A stretch of DNA of 64,000 bases from Selaginella moellendorffii (GCF_000143415.4 NW_003314262.1:5411876-5475875); one strand, 5' to 3'. Positions 46,000 through 57,417 are shown, numbered from the stretch's first letter. The notes: generated from the sequence alone by a model not told the origin. Program-made: numbers and translations.

Positions 46000-46619
46000 T
46001 AATTTTTTATGTTTATTTAGTTACTCATCTTCATAGCTAAAGACTAACCACTATTTGCAGAGAGATGCCCAGAAAAACAATGGAATAAGGAAGGAAACTT
46101 CACCAAAAACATTCTTCCGAAGGTGTCAACAAATAGCTTCATCCTTATCTTTCTCCTGCTTACGTGCAGTAACAACTTCTTGCTCCTTGTCATTCCCCTT
46201 GACATTTTTTGGGTGACAAAGCAGACGACCAAGTAGACCTTAAGCCAAATGAAAAGCTAAAGACTAATTGCTAGATGCAGGAAAATGCAAAATGCAAAAG
46301 AGCAAATGTAACTCAGATGAGTCAAGACATTTTGAGGCTCTGTCCTAGCTTGGATTTTTCCACCCGGAAGGCATTTCTACAAAGCATGAAAGCTTACAAC
46401 AAGATTCATGGTAAGTTCTTCAAAGAAAAGTTTAGAAAGACTGACACGTACATGAGCATTTTGAGCTATATTCAAAAAGTAGTCTGTGAGGCTCATCCGT
46501 TATAAAGAGATATCCGTCAGGAACCTGAAGCTTGTTGATAGCCAAAACTCATAGCAAATACCATTAACTATTTACCATTAACTTATTCCAGTCGTCTAGC
46601 GGCGGGAGATAATTCCGGT

Positions 46620-46760
46620 TTAGGGTGAGGGCATTTTGTAGAGCTTGTTGGAAGGCGAGGGCGGCAGCACTAGAAGGGAGCTAGAACAGAATGCGATTCG
46701 GTTTGTGAAAATCTCTCCTCTTTTCTCCTAGATTTTAGGTCCATTTCGCTGGCAGCTTGA
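46620..46760 (+). promoter_or_regulatory. Duplicated GC-rich 5' leader segment
   Basis: Words GGTTTAGGGTGAGGG and GTTGGAAGGCGAGGGCGGC here recur on the opposite strand at about 52795-52850, upstream of copy B. This suggests that the promoter/leader region was duplicated along with the finger/coiled-coil unit. Confidence 0.5.
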
Positions 46761-46775
46761 AATGTGATTTGATTC

Positions 46776-47534
46776 GTGGGTGTGCTGGATGCCACGCCGC
46801 TGGAGGAGCAACTCGTTCACATTCTTTCCCAGTTACCAATGACTACCAGCGCTAGTAGCGGCCGGCTGCAGCTTGCCACTGACGGCTCGCTTTGCATCAT
46901 GGAAGCGCTGGAGCAGCGAAGATCCACTCTTGATCAAGGTGACCACCACATTCTTTTTTCTTCATTTTTTTTCATGGTTTCAAAGCTTCTTTGCAGCCAA
47001 GCCTGGCATCTGTAATGCCACTTATTTTCTCCCATTTTTCTTTCTTTCTCCTGCTTCTATCTTCTATCTGCTTCTTCTTCCTCTTTTGTTTGCGTCCTGG
47101 CACTAGAATTATTCTTTCTCTTGGATGATACTGTTGTTCTAATCAATTCCTGCATAGATCAATCGCCAACAAGAAAATTAGAGGAGGCATTCCAGTTTTG
47201 TGAAATTTCATCACCCATCCTTGACTTTGGGAAGCATGCAGGGCAAAAACTAGAGGATGTAGACGATGGATACCTCCAATGGATGGCACAAAGGTTTGGT
47301 AGTGAGAAAAAAGTGAAATGGAACGAATGGGGTGCAAAAACAATCAAGGAATTATCTAGAAGGCTTGGTTCTGAAGTGGCTGTTGTGGCTATAGCACAAG
47401 AGCATGGAGGTGAGCACGGCACTTGTCCTTCTTGCCAAGCTATGAAAGAAGCAGTAGAAGCAGCTTTGAAAGCTTATCAAGCTTTGCAGACAGCATTAGA
47501 TCATTGTCCATGTAAAAAAAAATGTAAGAAATGA
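46776..47534 (+). CDS. Small protein with ExoX-C-like 'FGKHAGQ' motif and Cys-rich tail
   Basis: Apparently three exons. Exon 1 starts MGVLDATPLEEQLVHILSQL and includes MTTSASSGRLQLATDGSL, IMEALEQRRSTLDQ, ending at a GTGACC donor near 46939. A short middle exon may lie near 47107-47157. The last exon encodes QSPTRKLEEAFQFCEISSP, then LDFGKHAGQKLEDVDDGYLQWM, a pattern typical of the ExoX-like C-terminal module (DFGKxKGxxxxxxPxDYLxWM) found after some exonucleases and alone. It is followed by AQEHGGEHGTCPSCQAM, a helical Ala-rich stretch and a Cys/Lys tail CPCKKKCKK. No nuclease domain is present. Exon 1 is preceded by a GC-rich leader also found at 52740-52880. Function unknown. Confidence 0.5.
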
Positions 47535-47959
47535 CACTTCCAAGCCTAAACAATGCTATGATTGCACACAATTTACTTGGTTGGAAATTCCAAGTTTAGG
47601 AGAGTTTTTGGACTTACAACAAGAAAATCATTTACTCTAACCATAAACACCAGATACAATCCTTTGAGCAGCCTGGGGAGGGGACACACTCTGTCGGCAA
47701 TGTCCAGCTCCCCTCCTACTGAGCAAGTACTGATCAGCTTGCCCAATTTTTTTGTAATTAGTCCCTAAGGATATATGGAATGTATATGCATGTTTGTATT
47801 TTTGGTAAATTGAGTGAATAGGCTTGTACATCTGACCCCTCTCCATCTTCTGACCTCAAAAATCTGACTTACAGAAGGCTGAAAAAAACCTTGAGCAGTA
47901 GTTTACAAGCCACCATTTCCTACTAGGGTTTCTAAGGTTTAGCTATGGCCCATAATTCT

Positions 47960-50090
47960 GACATTTATATGTCCATACTTATGCCTTGATTTAATCTTCA
48001 TTTCTTAAGGTTCTTAAGTGCTTGTGCTAAACATTGCTATGGCAATGTTTTTTCTTTAGGACACTAGCTTTAAGTTAAGTTCTTGGCCATTAAAGAGTGG
48101 TAATACTCATTACTATATAAATCAATTATTTTATATGAGGCAACTAATTATGCACTTATACTATAGTCCTACGGTGAATTTTTTTTTCTAGGCTCATGTA
48201 GCTTCTTGGTTATGGTTTTAGGGTTTAGCATTTAGGAAACCCTAAACCCTAAACCATGGACCCTAAACCCTAAACCTAGGATGGGAAGTTCCCAAAGGAA
48301 ATCTTAGAGGGACAGATTGCTCTCCTACTAAAGCGAGGGGACTTGAAAGTATCTAGTATCATCAAGTTATTAAAGCCATCAATCTAGTAACTAGAATATT
48401 CACTTTTTTCTTTGTTTTCTTTATTTTATTTTTTCCTCATACACCACTTCATCTATTATTATAATTAGTCTAAATCATTTTAAATAATGTTTTGCCCACC
48501 CATCCACTCACTATACCAATATATAACACTCATTATAGTTGCATTATTCAAGTTTCTCATTATATATTTCATTTAGGGATGTCATTTTATCACAATCCTT
48601 ATATGAATGGTCTTGAGTAATTGGAATTAGGGTTTAGTGTTATATTCAGGTTTAAGGTTTTTAGTTCGATTATCCCTAAACCCTAAACCCCAAACCCTAA
48701 ACCAGGGCAAACTAACCTTTTAGGGTTTAGGTTTAAGGTTGAAATGACCCTAAACCACATAAAACCATATAAAACACTAGGGTTTGTTAAACCCTAAAGC
48801 TAGTGGATAAGTCTCAGTTATTTCTTTTCTCATAAGAACTCATTACATCACTTCATCTATCATTATAATTAGTTTAAAACATTTTAAATAATGTTTTGCC
48901 CACCTATCCACTCACTATACTAATATATAACACTCACTATAATAGCATAAATCACGTTTCTCATTATATATTTGATTTAGGGATCTTTTTGTCATAAGCC
49001 TGACGTGAATAGTCTTGAACAATCAAATTTAGCATTTAGGGTTTAGGGTTTAAACCCTAAACCATGGCAAAGACCAGGGTTTAGGGTTTGAACCCAATAC
49101 AGCTATAATATAGTTGATATTAAGAACCCTAAAACCTGGTTTCTCATTATATATTTATTTATTTAGGATTGGTTTAGGGTTTAGGGTTTAGGGTTTAAAA
49201 TAAAACCCTAAAGCTAATGGACAAGTCTTAGTTATTTTCATCATTCAATCATATTTATCCATACATAATTTAATTACACTATAGTTATAACTATAGTTAT
49301 ACCTTGATTGAATCTTCATTTTTTAAGGTTTATTAGGTGATTGTGTTAGTGCTCAAGATTACTATGGCAATGTTTTTCTTTGCAACACTAGTTTAAATTA
49401 AATTCTTGGCCACTAAAGCAATTATTTTATATAAGGTAACTAATTATTTACTTATACTATAGTCCTACAGTGAATTCTTTTTCTGGGCTACTACCTTTTA
49501 GCTAGGTTCTTCGCTATTGATATATTAGTTTATTCCTAGAGATAAATTAAGAACCCTAGAATTTAGGGTTTAGGGTTTATGCCTTTGAAACTACTTTAAA
49601 CCCAAGGGTAAACCCTAGGGTTTTCACCTTAAACCCTATAATAAGTTTGGCTTTCCTTTATAGTTTTCAAGTGGTAACAATTCATTAGAGCCATTAGTCT
49701 ATCAAATAACCAAAGTATTAACTAAAATATTTTGTTATTGTAACCAATTATCTCACAATATTTCTCAATATATTGTGCATTTACTAAATTTAAACCCTAA
49801 AGTTTTATGTGGTCATTTTAAAGCCTAAACCCTAAATCCTAGGATTCCTAATGATTGCTCAAAGACCATTCACATAAGGTTTATGATAAAATGATATCCC
49901 TTAATAAATAAATATATAATGAGAAGCTTGAATTATGCAACTATAGTGAGTGTTATATGGGTGGGAAAAATGTTATTTAAAATGACTTAAGAGTAATTAT
50001 AGTAATAGATGAAGTGACATGATGAGTTTTTATGAGAAAATCAATAAATAAAGAAAAAAAACAAGACATAATTGAGGGTTTAGAGTTGAA
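47960..50090. repeat. Repeat block with clustered telomere-type motifs
   Basis: AT-rich repeats interspersed with TTTAGGG or CCCTAAA runs at about 48226-48280, 48630-48790, 49030-49200, 49560-49640 and 49790-49840, several as inverted pairs (TTTAGGGTTT facing AAACCCTAAA). A roughly 410-bp unit is repeated (48440-48650 and 48850-49050, with TAATGTTTTGCCCACC and ACTCACTATA), and an inverted copy lies at 49860-50020. A second block (TCTTCATT, CTATGGCAATGTTTTT, CTATAGTCCTAC) occurs at 47990-48180 and 49305-49480. No coding potential. Confidence 0.8.
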
Positions 50091-50099
50091 GGTATGTTT

Positions 50100-50380
50100 T
50101 ACATTGGTCTTTACTTTATCAGTTGACCTTGTTCAATTTTCCAGGTTCCGCATCAAAGCAATGCTATGGATTGTGGAGTCTACATAATGCACTTCATGGA
50201 GACATTCATAAAGAAATCTCCTGATAATCTTGTGATGGAGATTGTAGATAAAATGGTATGTTGATAATTTTTTTTTTTTGTATTGGTCTCTAAATTTGGG
50301 TTCTTTTTAGCTTTCCTCCAAGAAAATCATGCTTAGAAACCAGATATGATATGAAATTCTAAAAGTCACTGCAGAACAAT
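50100..50380 (+). pseudogene. Ulp1-domain fragment
   Basis: Only the Cys-box exon (HQSNAMDCGVYIMHFMETF, Cys codon 50172-50174) and the start of the next exon survive, with intact splice signals on both sides, before running into PPR sequence. The Gln codon CAA at 50154-50156 shows the ancestral state of the stop in copy A. Confidence 0.7.
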
Positions 50381-50755
50381 CTCCAGACGCTGTCTCCTAC
50401 AACTCGATCATCTCGGCTCTTGGTCACAACTCCCAGCCAAGGCAAGCTCTCTTTTGCTTTCGGTGCATGCTGCTTGACGGCAATCTATCGAGTCTAATCA
50501 CATTCATCTCTGTCGCTCACGCTTGCGGGTGTATAGGCGACCCTAGGCTAGCTATGGCTCTCTGTTTGCTGATTCGAGAGTGTAGCGGAGTCACGACTAG
50601 CGATTCGGTTTTGAGATCGGCTATTGTGATGCATGGAAGATGTGGAGATGTGGAGATGTGGAAGTAGAAAGGGAGGCTTAAGAATCTTATGCAAAGGAGG
50701 AGCTAAGCTGCACATCAATGGTTGTTGTGTAAGTTCTTAAACTTTAGACGTCTTT
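50381..50755 (+). pseudogene. PPR gene fragment, left arm of an inverted repeat
   Basis: Encodes SPDAVSYNSIISALGHNSQP and RQALFCFRCMLLDGNL, then loses the frame near 50640 through a short duplication (GTGGAGAT). Matches the minus-strand fragment at 52897-53376 almost base for base and ends in the shared ACTTTAGAC and TTTGTTGATAGCC. Confidence 0.75.
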
Positions 50756-50769
50756 TGTTGATAGCCAGC

Positions 50770-52740
50770 TTTAGGTTCCTGACGGTTATCTCTTTATAAC
50801 AGATAAGCCTCACAGACTACTTTTCGAACATAGCTTAAAATGCTCATGTACGTGTCAGTTTTTCTAAACTTTTCTTTAAAGAACTTACCATGAATTTTGT
50901 TGTAAGCTTTCATGCTTTGTAGAAGTGCCTTCCGAGTGGAAAAATCCAAGCTAAGACAGAGCCTCAAAATGTCCTGACTCATTTGAGTTACATTTGCTCT
51001 TTTGCATTTTGCTTTTTCCTGCATTTAGCAATTAGTCTTTAGCTTTTCATTTGGCTTAAGGTCTACCTGGTCGTCCGCTTTGTCACCCATAGCTTCATCC
51101 TTATCCTTCTCCTGCTCACATGCAGTAGCAACTTCTTGCTCGTCGTCATTCCCCTTGACAGTTTTTTTTTACGCCTTTGGAAGAATTTTTTTGGCAAAGT
51201 TTCCTTCCTAATTCCATCATTTTCCTTGGCATCTCTCTGCAAATAGTGGTTGGTATTTAGCTATAAAGATGAGTAACTAAATAAACATAAAAATTTACTT
51301 TTTCTTTGTCCGCATTTCCATCCATGCGAGTTCTTTCTTGCTGTTCTTGGCTTTCTCCCTCCACCAGAGTTTCTCTTTCTCTTTCTTCATGCTCGTGCTG
51401 CACAATATAGGGAGATAAGAACAAGAACTAGTTTATGCAATAAGCAAATTACCACTTCCTGCTCACATCATTGTCGCTCCTCCTCATTGTTCCTTATTCC
51501 ATCATCTCTATGAAAATAGTGGTTAGTCTTTAGCTTGTTTGAAGACGAGTAACTAAATAAACATAAAACTTTACCTTTTCTTTATTTGCATTTTCATCCA
51601 CACGAGTTCGTTCTTGCTATTCTTGGCTTTCTCCCTCCACCAGAGTTTCTAGTTCTCTTTCTTCATGCTCTTGCTGCGCAATAACGAGGGCTAAAGGCTC
51701 AGTCTTTTTCTTCTTCTGTTCTCGCTCCTTAGTTCGCATTTCCTCTTTCTCTGCAGAAAAAACAGAGTAAAACTGTTTCAAAAAAAAATAAAATTACCAG
51801 CTCCTGCTCATGTTGAGTAGCACGTAATCGTCTATCCTGCTTCTTGTTGTCATTCACCAGCATCAATTCCGTGTAGTGTTTTTTCCATGTTTTAATACCT
51901 TGCAGGATTTTTATTTTTTGGCTCTCTTCGTCCTTGATGTGGCTATACTTCATGTTTAGAAGCTTGAGCTTCTGGTTCTCTAGTCTGCGTGGCAGCACTT
52001 CATTCTGCACCTGATTTTCTAAATCCTGCATAACAAAAATTTGCATAAAAATTCGAATGAGATTTGAGGAAAAAAAATTCTGCACTTGGTACTTCCTCGA
52101 GGAGGACTCCTGCTTAGTCTTCCTCCCGTTTCCATTTCCTGACTTTAGCATTGTCAACTGGAAAAAACAATATTAGAAAAGAAAAACATACAAAAAACGT
52201 ACGATTTCACGGTTGTGAATTCTGATCCTACATTGATTCAGAGCTGCCTTATTGAAAAATTGCTGATCGCAAACTCCATCCAGGGGGTGAGCAAGGACAT
52301 TCTCAAGCTTGCATACATATGGCTTGTCGTCTCCATCCTCAAAACACTCCCATTCATTTGCATCGCTAAATGCGTCGATGTCTTCCTTGGCCGAGGCGGC
52401 TCTGCGCATCACTAAAAAATTGCCGAAGATGAGCAACCAGATTTTAAACAAAAGTAAAAACTAAAACCAAAAACCCCTTCACGGGTGTGCATCTATGAAA
52501 AAAAACAGCCATAAGCAGCCTGAAATGAAAAGAAAGAATCCTTTTGTGAGAAATGAAAGAAAGAGGAAACGCCACACTTGAGCTTCCTACTGAGGATCTT
52601 GATCGGCGGCTCAAGTAGATGCCACAGATAAGCAGCCCATTGATGAACAAAAGCCAAGAGACAGACCAAAGACTAAAACCCTCATTAGGCATCCGTTTTC
52701 ACCGAAACAAAATCTATGTGACAGAGAATCTTACCCATCT
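50770..52740 (-). pseudogene. Copy B: inverted, shorter copy of the finger/coiled-coil unit
   Basis: Reading leftwards from about 52740: TTTGTTTCGGTGAAAA leader; finger exon (52173-52451: AASAKEDIDAFSDANEWE, DKPYVCKLENVLAHPLDGVC, FFNKAALNQCRIRIH); coiled-coil exon (DLENQVQNEVLPRRLENQK, 51729-52157); two 33-codon modules (about 51581-51680 and 51298-51397); and the NVTQMSQDILRLC exon at 50794-51024. In the finger the first His of the H-x3-H pair is Cys (NQCRIRIH against NQHRIRIH in copy A). A TAG at 51617-51619 interrupts one module where other copies have CAG. No Ulp1 domain lies inside this copy. Confidence 0.7.
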
Positions 52741-52896
52741 GGACACCTGGAATGTAGGCTAGATCTTGGGATCGATCAATCTCTAGCTTCCCCAGCACCG
52801 CCGCCCTCGCCTTCCAACAATACCCTCACCCTAAACCGAACTCTCACCGCTAGAATAAGGTTATTGGCAAGGGTTTTGGCTATCAACAAAAGATGT

Positions 52897-53376
52897 CTAA
52901 AGTTTCTGGTTTTGAATGTACGCAGCAACCATTGACGTGCAGTTTAGCTCGTCCTTTGCATAAGATTCATAAGCCTCCCTTGCTGCTTCCACATCTCCAC
53001 ATCTTCCATGCATTGCAACTATAGCCGATCTCAAAACCGAATCGCTGGTCGTGACTCCGCTACACTCTCGAATCAGCGAACAGAGAGCCACAGCTGGCCT
53101 AGGGTCGCCTATACACCCGCAAGCGTGAGCGACAGAGATGAATGTGATTAGACTCAGTAGATTGCCATCAAGCAACATGCACCGAAAGAAAAAGAGAGCT
53201 TGCCTTGGCTGGGAGTTGTGACCAAGAGCCGAGATGATCGAGTTGTAGGAGACAGCGTCTGGAGCTTCTATAATGTAGAACATGTCGTGCAGCTTGTCGA
53301 GCATTCCACACTTCCCATACATGCTCAGGAGAGTGTTCTGCAAAGTCAAGTCAGTGTCGAAACCAGTTTGCATCAA
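52897..53376 (-). pseudogene. PPR gene fragment, right arm of the inverted repeat
   Basis: About 159 codons: LQNTLLSMYGKCGMLDKLHDM, APDAVSYNSIISALGHNSQP, ITFISVAHACGCIGDPRPAV, SVLRSAIVAMHGRCGDVEAA and NCTSMVAAYIQNQKL. These are P-L-S style repeats of a longer PPR gene, cut at both ends, and a different subclass from the three intact PPR genes in this window. It is the better preserved arm. Confidence 0.75.
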
Positions 53377-53523
53377 GCCACATCAATATTTATTAGAAAC
53401 ACATTTCTTAGTCAAAAATCACATTCATATCTAGATATATTTTTTGAGTTAATACTATATACTAAAAATAAAATTTTATGGTTAATAAAACTTTTAATTA
53501 AGGATTTTTATTGTGTTTTAAGA

Positions 53524-53679
53524 TTACAAGAGGATGGAAACTTAGTTTTATATTCTGGTAAAAGATATGCAATTTGGTCATCTAGTACTAATTGCAAATA
53601 TCTTCATTGTTTTCTAAATACACATATGATTGTGCAAGATGATTATAATTTAGTTTTATATTCAAATTATCAAAAATAG
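53524..53679 (+). pseudogene. Bulb-type (GNA-like) lectin domain fragment
   Basis: The frame reads LQEDGNLVLYSGKRYAIWSS and, 20 residues on, VQDDYNLVLYSNYQK before a stop. QxDxNxVxY is the mannose-binding signature of bulb-type lectins, here twice with the IWSS spacer. Too short for a full domain of about 110 residues; embedded in AT-rich sequence, so probably a relic. Confidence 0.65.
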
Positions 53680-53689
53680 TTTAGTACCC

Positions 53690-56600
53690 ATCTATTGGCA
53701 TATTTTATTTGGGTTTCAAATACATTTTGTTAATTCATATGGAACATAATAACTAAAAACATTTATCCTGATAAAATCCTATTACGAAAACATTTAGAAA
53801 ATATAAAAAACTATTTAATATTTGTGATATTAATTATATGTATCAAAAAAATTCTAAACTAAATTTTAAACTAATTATTATTGTAAACACACAATTCCCC
53901 TTTGAATAGAAATAAAAATATTTTAAATAAATTTAACGTTCTAAGCTGCTCATTATCTATATTTAATACTATGAATATCAAGATATTTTGTATTTGCAAC
54001 TAGAAACCTTTTATCAATGTTATAAAACACATTGCCACTTGGTTTTACATTGTAAATAATATTATCTCAAATTTTACCTTTAGTTAAATCTTGAACTCAT
54101 AATTTGATAGTTACTAAATTTGCAATTTCTTAGGCTCTATATTTTTTATGTAGAAGTGTTTTGATGTAATGATAATAAAATATTGTTATAATAGTTTTAG
54201 ATTCTAAGGTCTTTTAGTTTTTATCATATTGCTATTTCTTCCCAATTTGATAACTTAATATATAAATATTGTTTGATATATAAACAATTTTCACTGATTG
54301 ATCTAGCTGTTTATAAAAGTCACTGTATCCTAATTTAAGTGTTTGTGTTGGTTGTTGTTTTGGTCATAAGGAGCTGTTAATTGTCTTTGATCATATACAA
54401 CAGGATTTGCCATATGCAACATATGCATATACACTTCCTGTCATACAATATCATTAGCTTGGATGATTAGTTTTTCTAAAGCCTTGTTCACATATTGGGA
54501 AATGTTAATATGATCCTCTTTTTGACTACATTGTCATCTTTAAAGTTTTGCTAACATCTTCTACAATCATGTTTGCAACATCCCAAGCTTCTTCACAGTC
54601 TGGTCTTCTAGATAGTGTTGCTTGGCTTCTTCTATTTGTTCTTGGGCCATCAGTCCTTTGGTTTGTTCCATTGAACTATTAGCCTTTTTTGTATATTACA
54701 ATATAAGAATATTCTAGGGTGTGAGGGTTATTCCAAAAGAGGGGTACATTCCCTTTCTCCCATACTTCTTAAGGTTTGTTGGAGGATGAATGGAGTTTAA
54801 GCATGTTTCCACCATTGAAAGCTCCCACTCCTAACCCAACATTTGCTAAATCTATTGGGAGGATTACTGATCCTCCTTTATAGTTTTTGGTTTTCCTTTG
54901 GATTTTCTTCTTTCTAGTGATGTAAGGAGTCTTCCTAGGATGTAGAGGAGCTTGCCCAAGAGCTCCTCTATGTCTTAGGATGTTCCAGGGCCAAATCTTT
55001 TGAAGTCTTCTTATATTTTTCGCTTTCTTGCTCATGATGATAAAGTTTTTCATCTTGTGTTGTGTTCATTGATCTTTTTGGAAAATGGAGGTGTTGGGTT
55101 TGCAGATCCAGGCTAAACATGTATCTAGAATAAAAAAATTTGCAAATCCATACAAAGATTTTTTCATGCAGCCATTGTTTCTTCATGGTGTGCATGTCAG
55201 TCATTCTAGAGCTTGGTGAACACAATATACTCAACCATTTCAATAATTCTTGGTCCCATCAAATAGATCTACTCATGGGCTCCTTGCATACAGATTTTGC
55301 CCTAAGATTGAGCTTTCTTTTTAGGCTCTTTAATTTAAGTATAAAGGAAGTATAGGGAGCTTTTATACAAATCTAAGCAACTGAAGAGGATTTTGAATAG
55401 CTCTTGGCAAGATCTTTCTAATAAGGTTGAGAACACAACAGCCATAAGATCTTAATGCTTTTTCATTCAAGTATGTGCTCAAGTTTTTAAGTTTGTTCTA
55501 GTGGGATTTTTAAGTTTGTCTTTTTTGTGAGATTGTAATGCTTGTTTCTAACTTTCTACTGTTTCATGATTTTTGGAGTTGTTTACAAAAAGTTTGAGGG
55601 TCTATTGTGTAATTTGATATTGAATCATAGTGCCCTAAAGTGTATTTAGCTGCATCATCCCTCACGTTTGATCATCTCCTTTTGTTAAGAGACTCTTGAT
55701 TGAGACAAGAGTAAGATCTTGCATACAATGAGCAGACAAAAGACTATAATGTGTTATAATGAATGATACTATATCACAAAACTCAGTGACTTGAGTATTT
55801 TCAACTTTGGACTATCACTTCAACATATACCTAAATATGATATTTGGCATATCTCAGAAGGTTGATACTTGTTTATATTTGTTGTTTAGGTGCTAGTCAC
55901 ATAGAAGTTCTCAATACACTCACTTGGTTCAAGGGAAAGTTCTCTAGGCAATGTTGACTACTAGCTAGTGGTGTTGGTAAACAAGTCTTTGTCATTTATA
56001 GTGGATTCCAAAGAGAAGAGTGACTAGAACATTACACTAATAGTAGCTATTATCCACTTCCTCCATAGAGCAATGGACGTTTTAGTGTCTCAGCTTAGGA
56101 ATATATTAACCAATTTTAAATTTACTTGAGGTACAACTAGATCACTGAAGATGTTGTGGCTTTCCTTTAATTCTTGAAGGGAAAAGTAGCAAATAGGGCA
56201 TCATTTTTTCTTCCAAATGAGCAACAATTTCTAGTTATGATGATAGATAAGTCCCTTAAGTAATTTAGAATGGAAAAACCAGCTAATAACTCTATATAAA
56301 ATTGTTTTCATTCATGCAAGAGAGTATTGATGAGTACACCATTGAAGTAGTTCCAGAAGCTTTAATGTAAGTGTTTGATGTAGAGGCTTATAATAGATGA
56401 AAAGCCTATGATATCAGCCAGGCCCTATGAGCAGGAGGCAAGAATTTGGATGACATGTATTACAGAATTATTATAATTTAATTAGTACTTAATATATTAT
56501 TATTATTATTATTTTTATATTTTATCAAATAATTTTTGGTTTGCTTAATGTGGTAGTGGGTATACCTAGAATATGTTTGGATCTTCTGGGATATGCTACT

Positions 56601-57000
56601 ATCTAACCATTGTTATTCATTTAGATTAATCTTGTATTTAGAATTTATAAATATGTTTATAATTACTGATCAATTGTATTAATAAATAATACTAGTATTA
56701 AGCAAACTAAGTGTTGCTGCATGCAACATACAATAAATTTTTTTGTGTTCATTGGGAAATATTTAATTTAACATCTGAAATGTAAATATTTAAAGAAGTG
56801 TTTAAAAATAATATATAGCATTTAGCTATAATTTTGTTGAAAAAAATCATTTAGGTTTTTCTTCATAACCAAATATATTGATTAGAAAAAATATTAAGTT
56901 TGTAATTTTAGGTAGTATTATGAAATCGTTCAACCACATATTTTGGCAGGACATGTTCATCAAGCTTGATATCTATTCGTAAGCTTCCAGACATATGCTC
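53690..57000. other. AT-rich desert, no gene seen
   Basis: About 3.3 kb with no long frame or recognisable domain. Copy 2 of the dispersed repeat lies at 56560-56750, and simple TTA repeats occur near 56500. Confidence 0.55.
56560..56750 (+). repeat. Dispersed AT-rich repeat, copy 2
   Basis: Same word order as 33860-34140 (GTTATTCATTTAGATTAATC, TAGTATTAAGCAAAC, TGCATGCAACATA). The two copies bracket the whole repeat-rich middle of the window in direct orientation. Confidence 0.6.
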
Positions 57001-57009
57001 AACTAACTT

Positions 57010-57417
57010 ATGTCATCAAAGATACTACTAATAATAATGCTAACCATAGTTTACATCGTTGACATCTTACTCTCATTACAGCTAAAACTGCCCTGTCCAC
57101 CGTCCGATTTGGGGCTCCAACGGCGAAGGTCAAAGAGGCTTTTCCATCGCCTGGCATTTTTCCTTGAGAAGCTTTTTCCCTCTCCAAATCTTCTTTTCCA
57201 TCCCCGACCCGAGCATTTCGCGACTAAACCTGCGGGTGCTCCTCCAGGGAGCACCACCACGCTCGTCGAATGTGACCGAGATCTCTTGCGTCTTGTGCAG
57301 ATCTGGGACCTCTTCCATGGCTCTGGAGAGAGGCTCATCTCGCAGCCAGAGATGTGAGCACCAAGTTAAGTTGGTCCTGCTAAATGGAGTTTATATACGT
57401 ACAGCTGACAACAGACC
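57010..57417. other. Unassigned stretch next to the AIPP3-like gene
   Basis: Open on both strands for about 100 codons (a + frame ends at TGA 57355-57357) but with no recognisable similarity. Higher GC than the desert to its left. May be the 3' UTR of the AIPP3-like gene or a gene relic. Confidence 0.4.

Larger units (their letters stand above)
34845..46505 (+). pseudogene. Copy A: C2H2-like finger / coiled-coil / Ulp1-protease gene, broken by nonsense changes and a retrotransposon
   Basis: A many-exon unit that starts MCRAASAKEDIDAFSD (ATG 35073). It encodes a finger-like segment (DKPYVCKLENVLAHPLDGVC, then FFDKAALNQHRIRIH), a Lys/Glu-rich coiled coil (DLEDQVQNEMLLRRLEKQKLK and on), repeated 33-codon exons and then a Ulp1-type domain (44220-45225). 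A further exon (46275-46505, NVTQMSQDILRL and FSTRKAFLQSMKAYNKIHGK) of unknown type lies beyond. A CAG-to-TAG stop at 35990-35992, compared with the parallel exon at 43949-43951, precedes a 7.7-kb LTR retrotransposon inserted at 35998. A second TAG sits at the protease's key Gln. A Ulp1 domain with finger and coiled coil is seen in plant transposons of the MULE/Kaonashi type and in expanded host families; no terminal inverted repeat was found here, so the nature (gene or element) is open. Confidence 0.65.

Noticed and set aside
34845-46505. Calling copy A a MULE/Kaonashi transposon outright
   Set aside because: No transposase, terminal inverted repeats or flanking duplication could be seen, so only the similarity of plan is noted.
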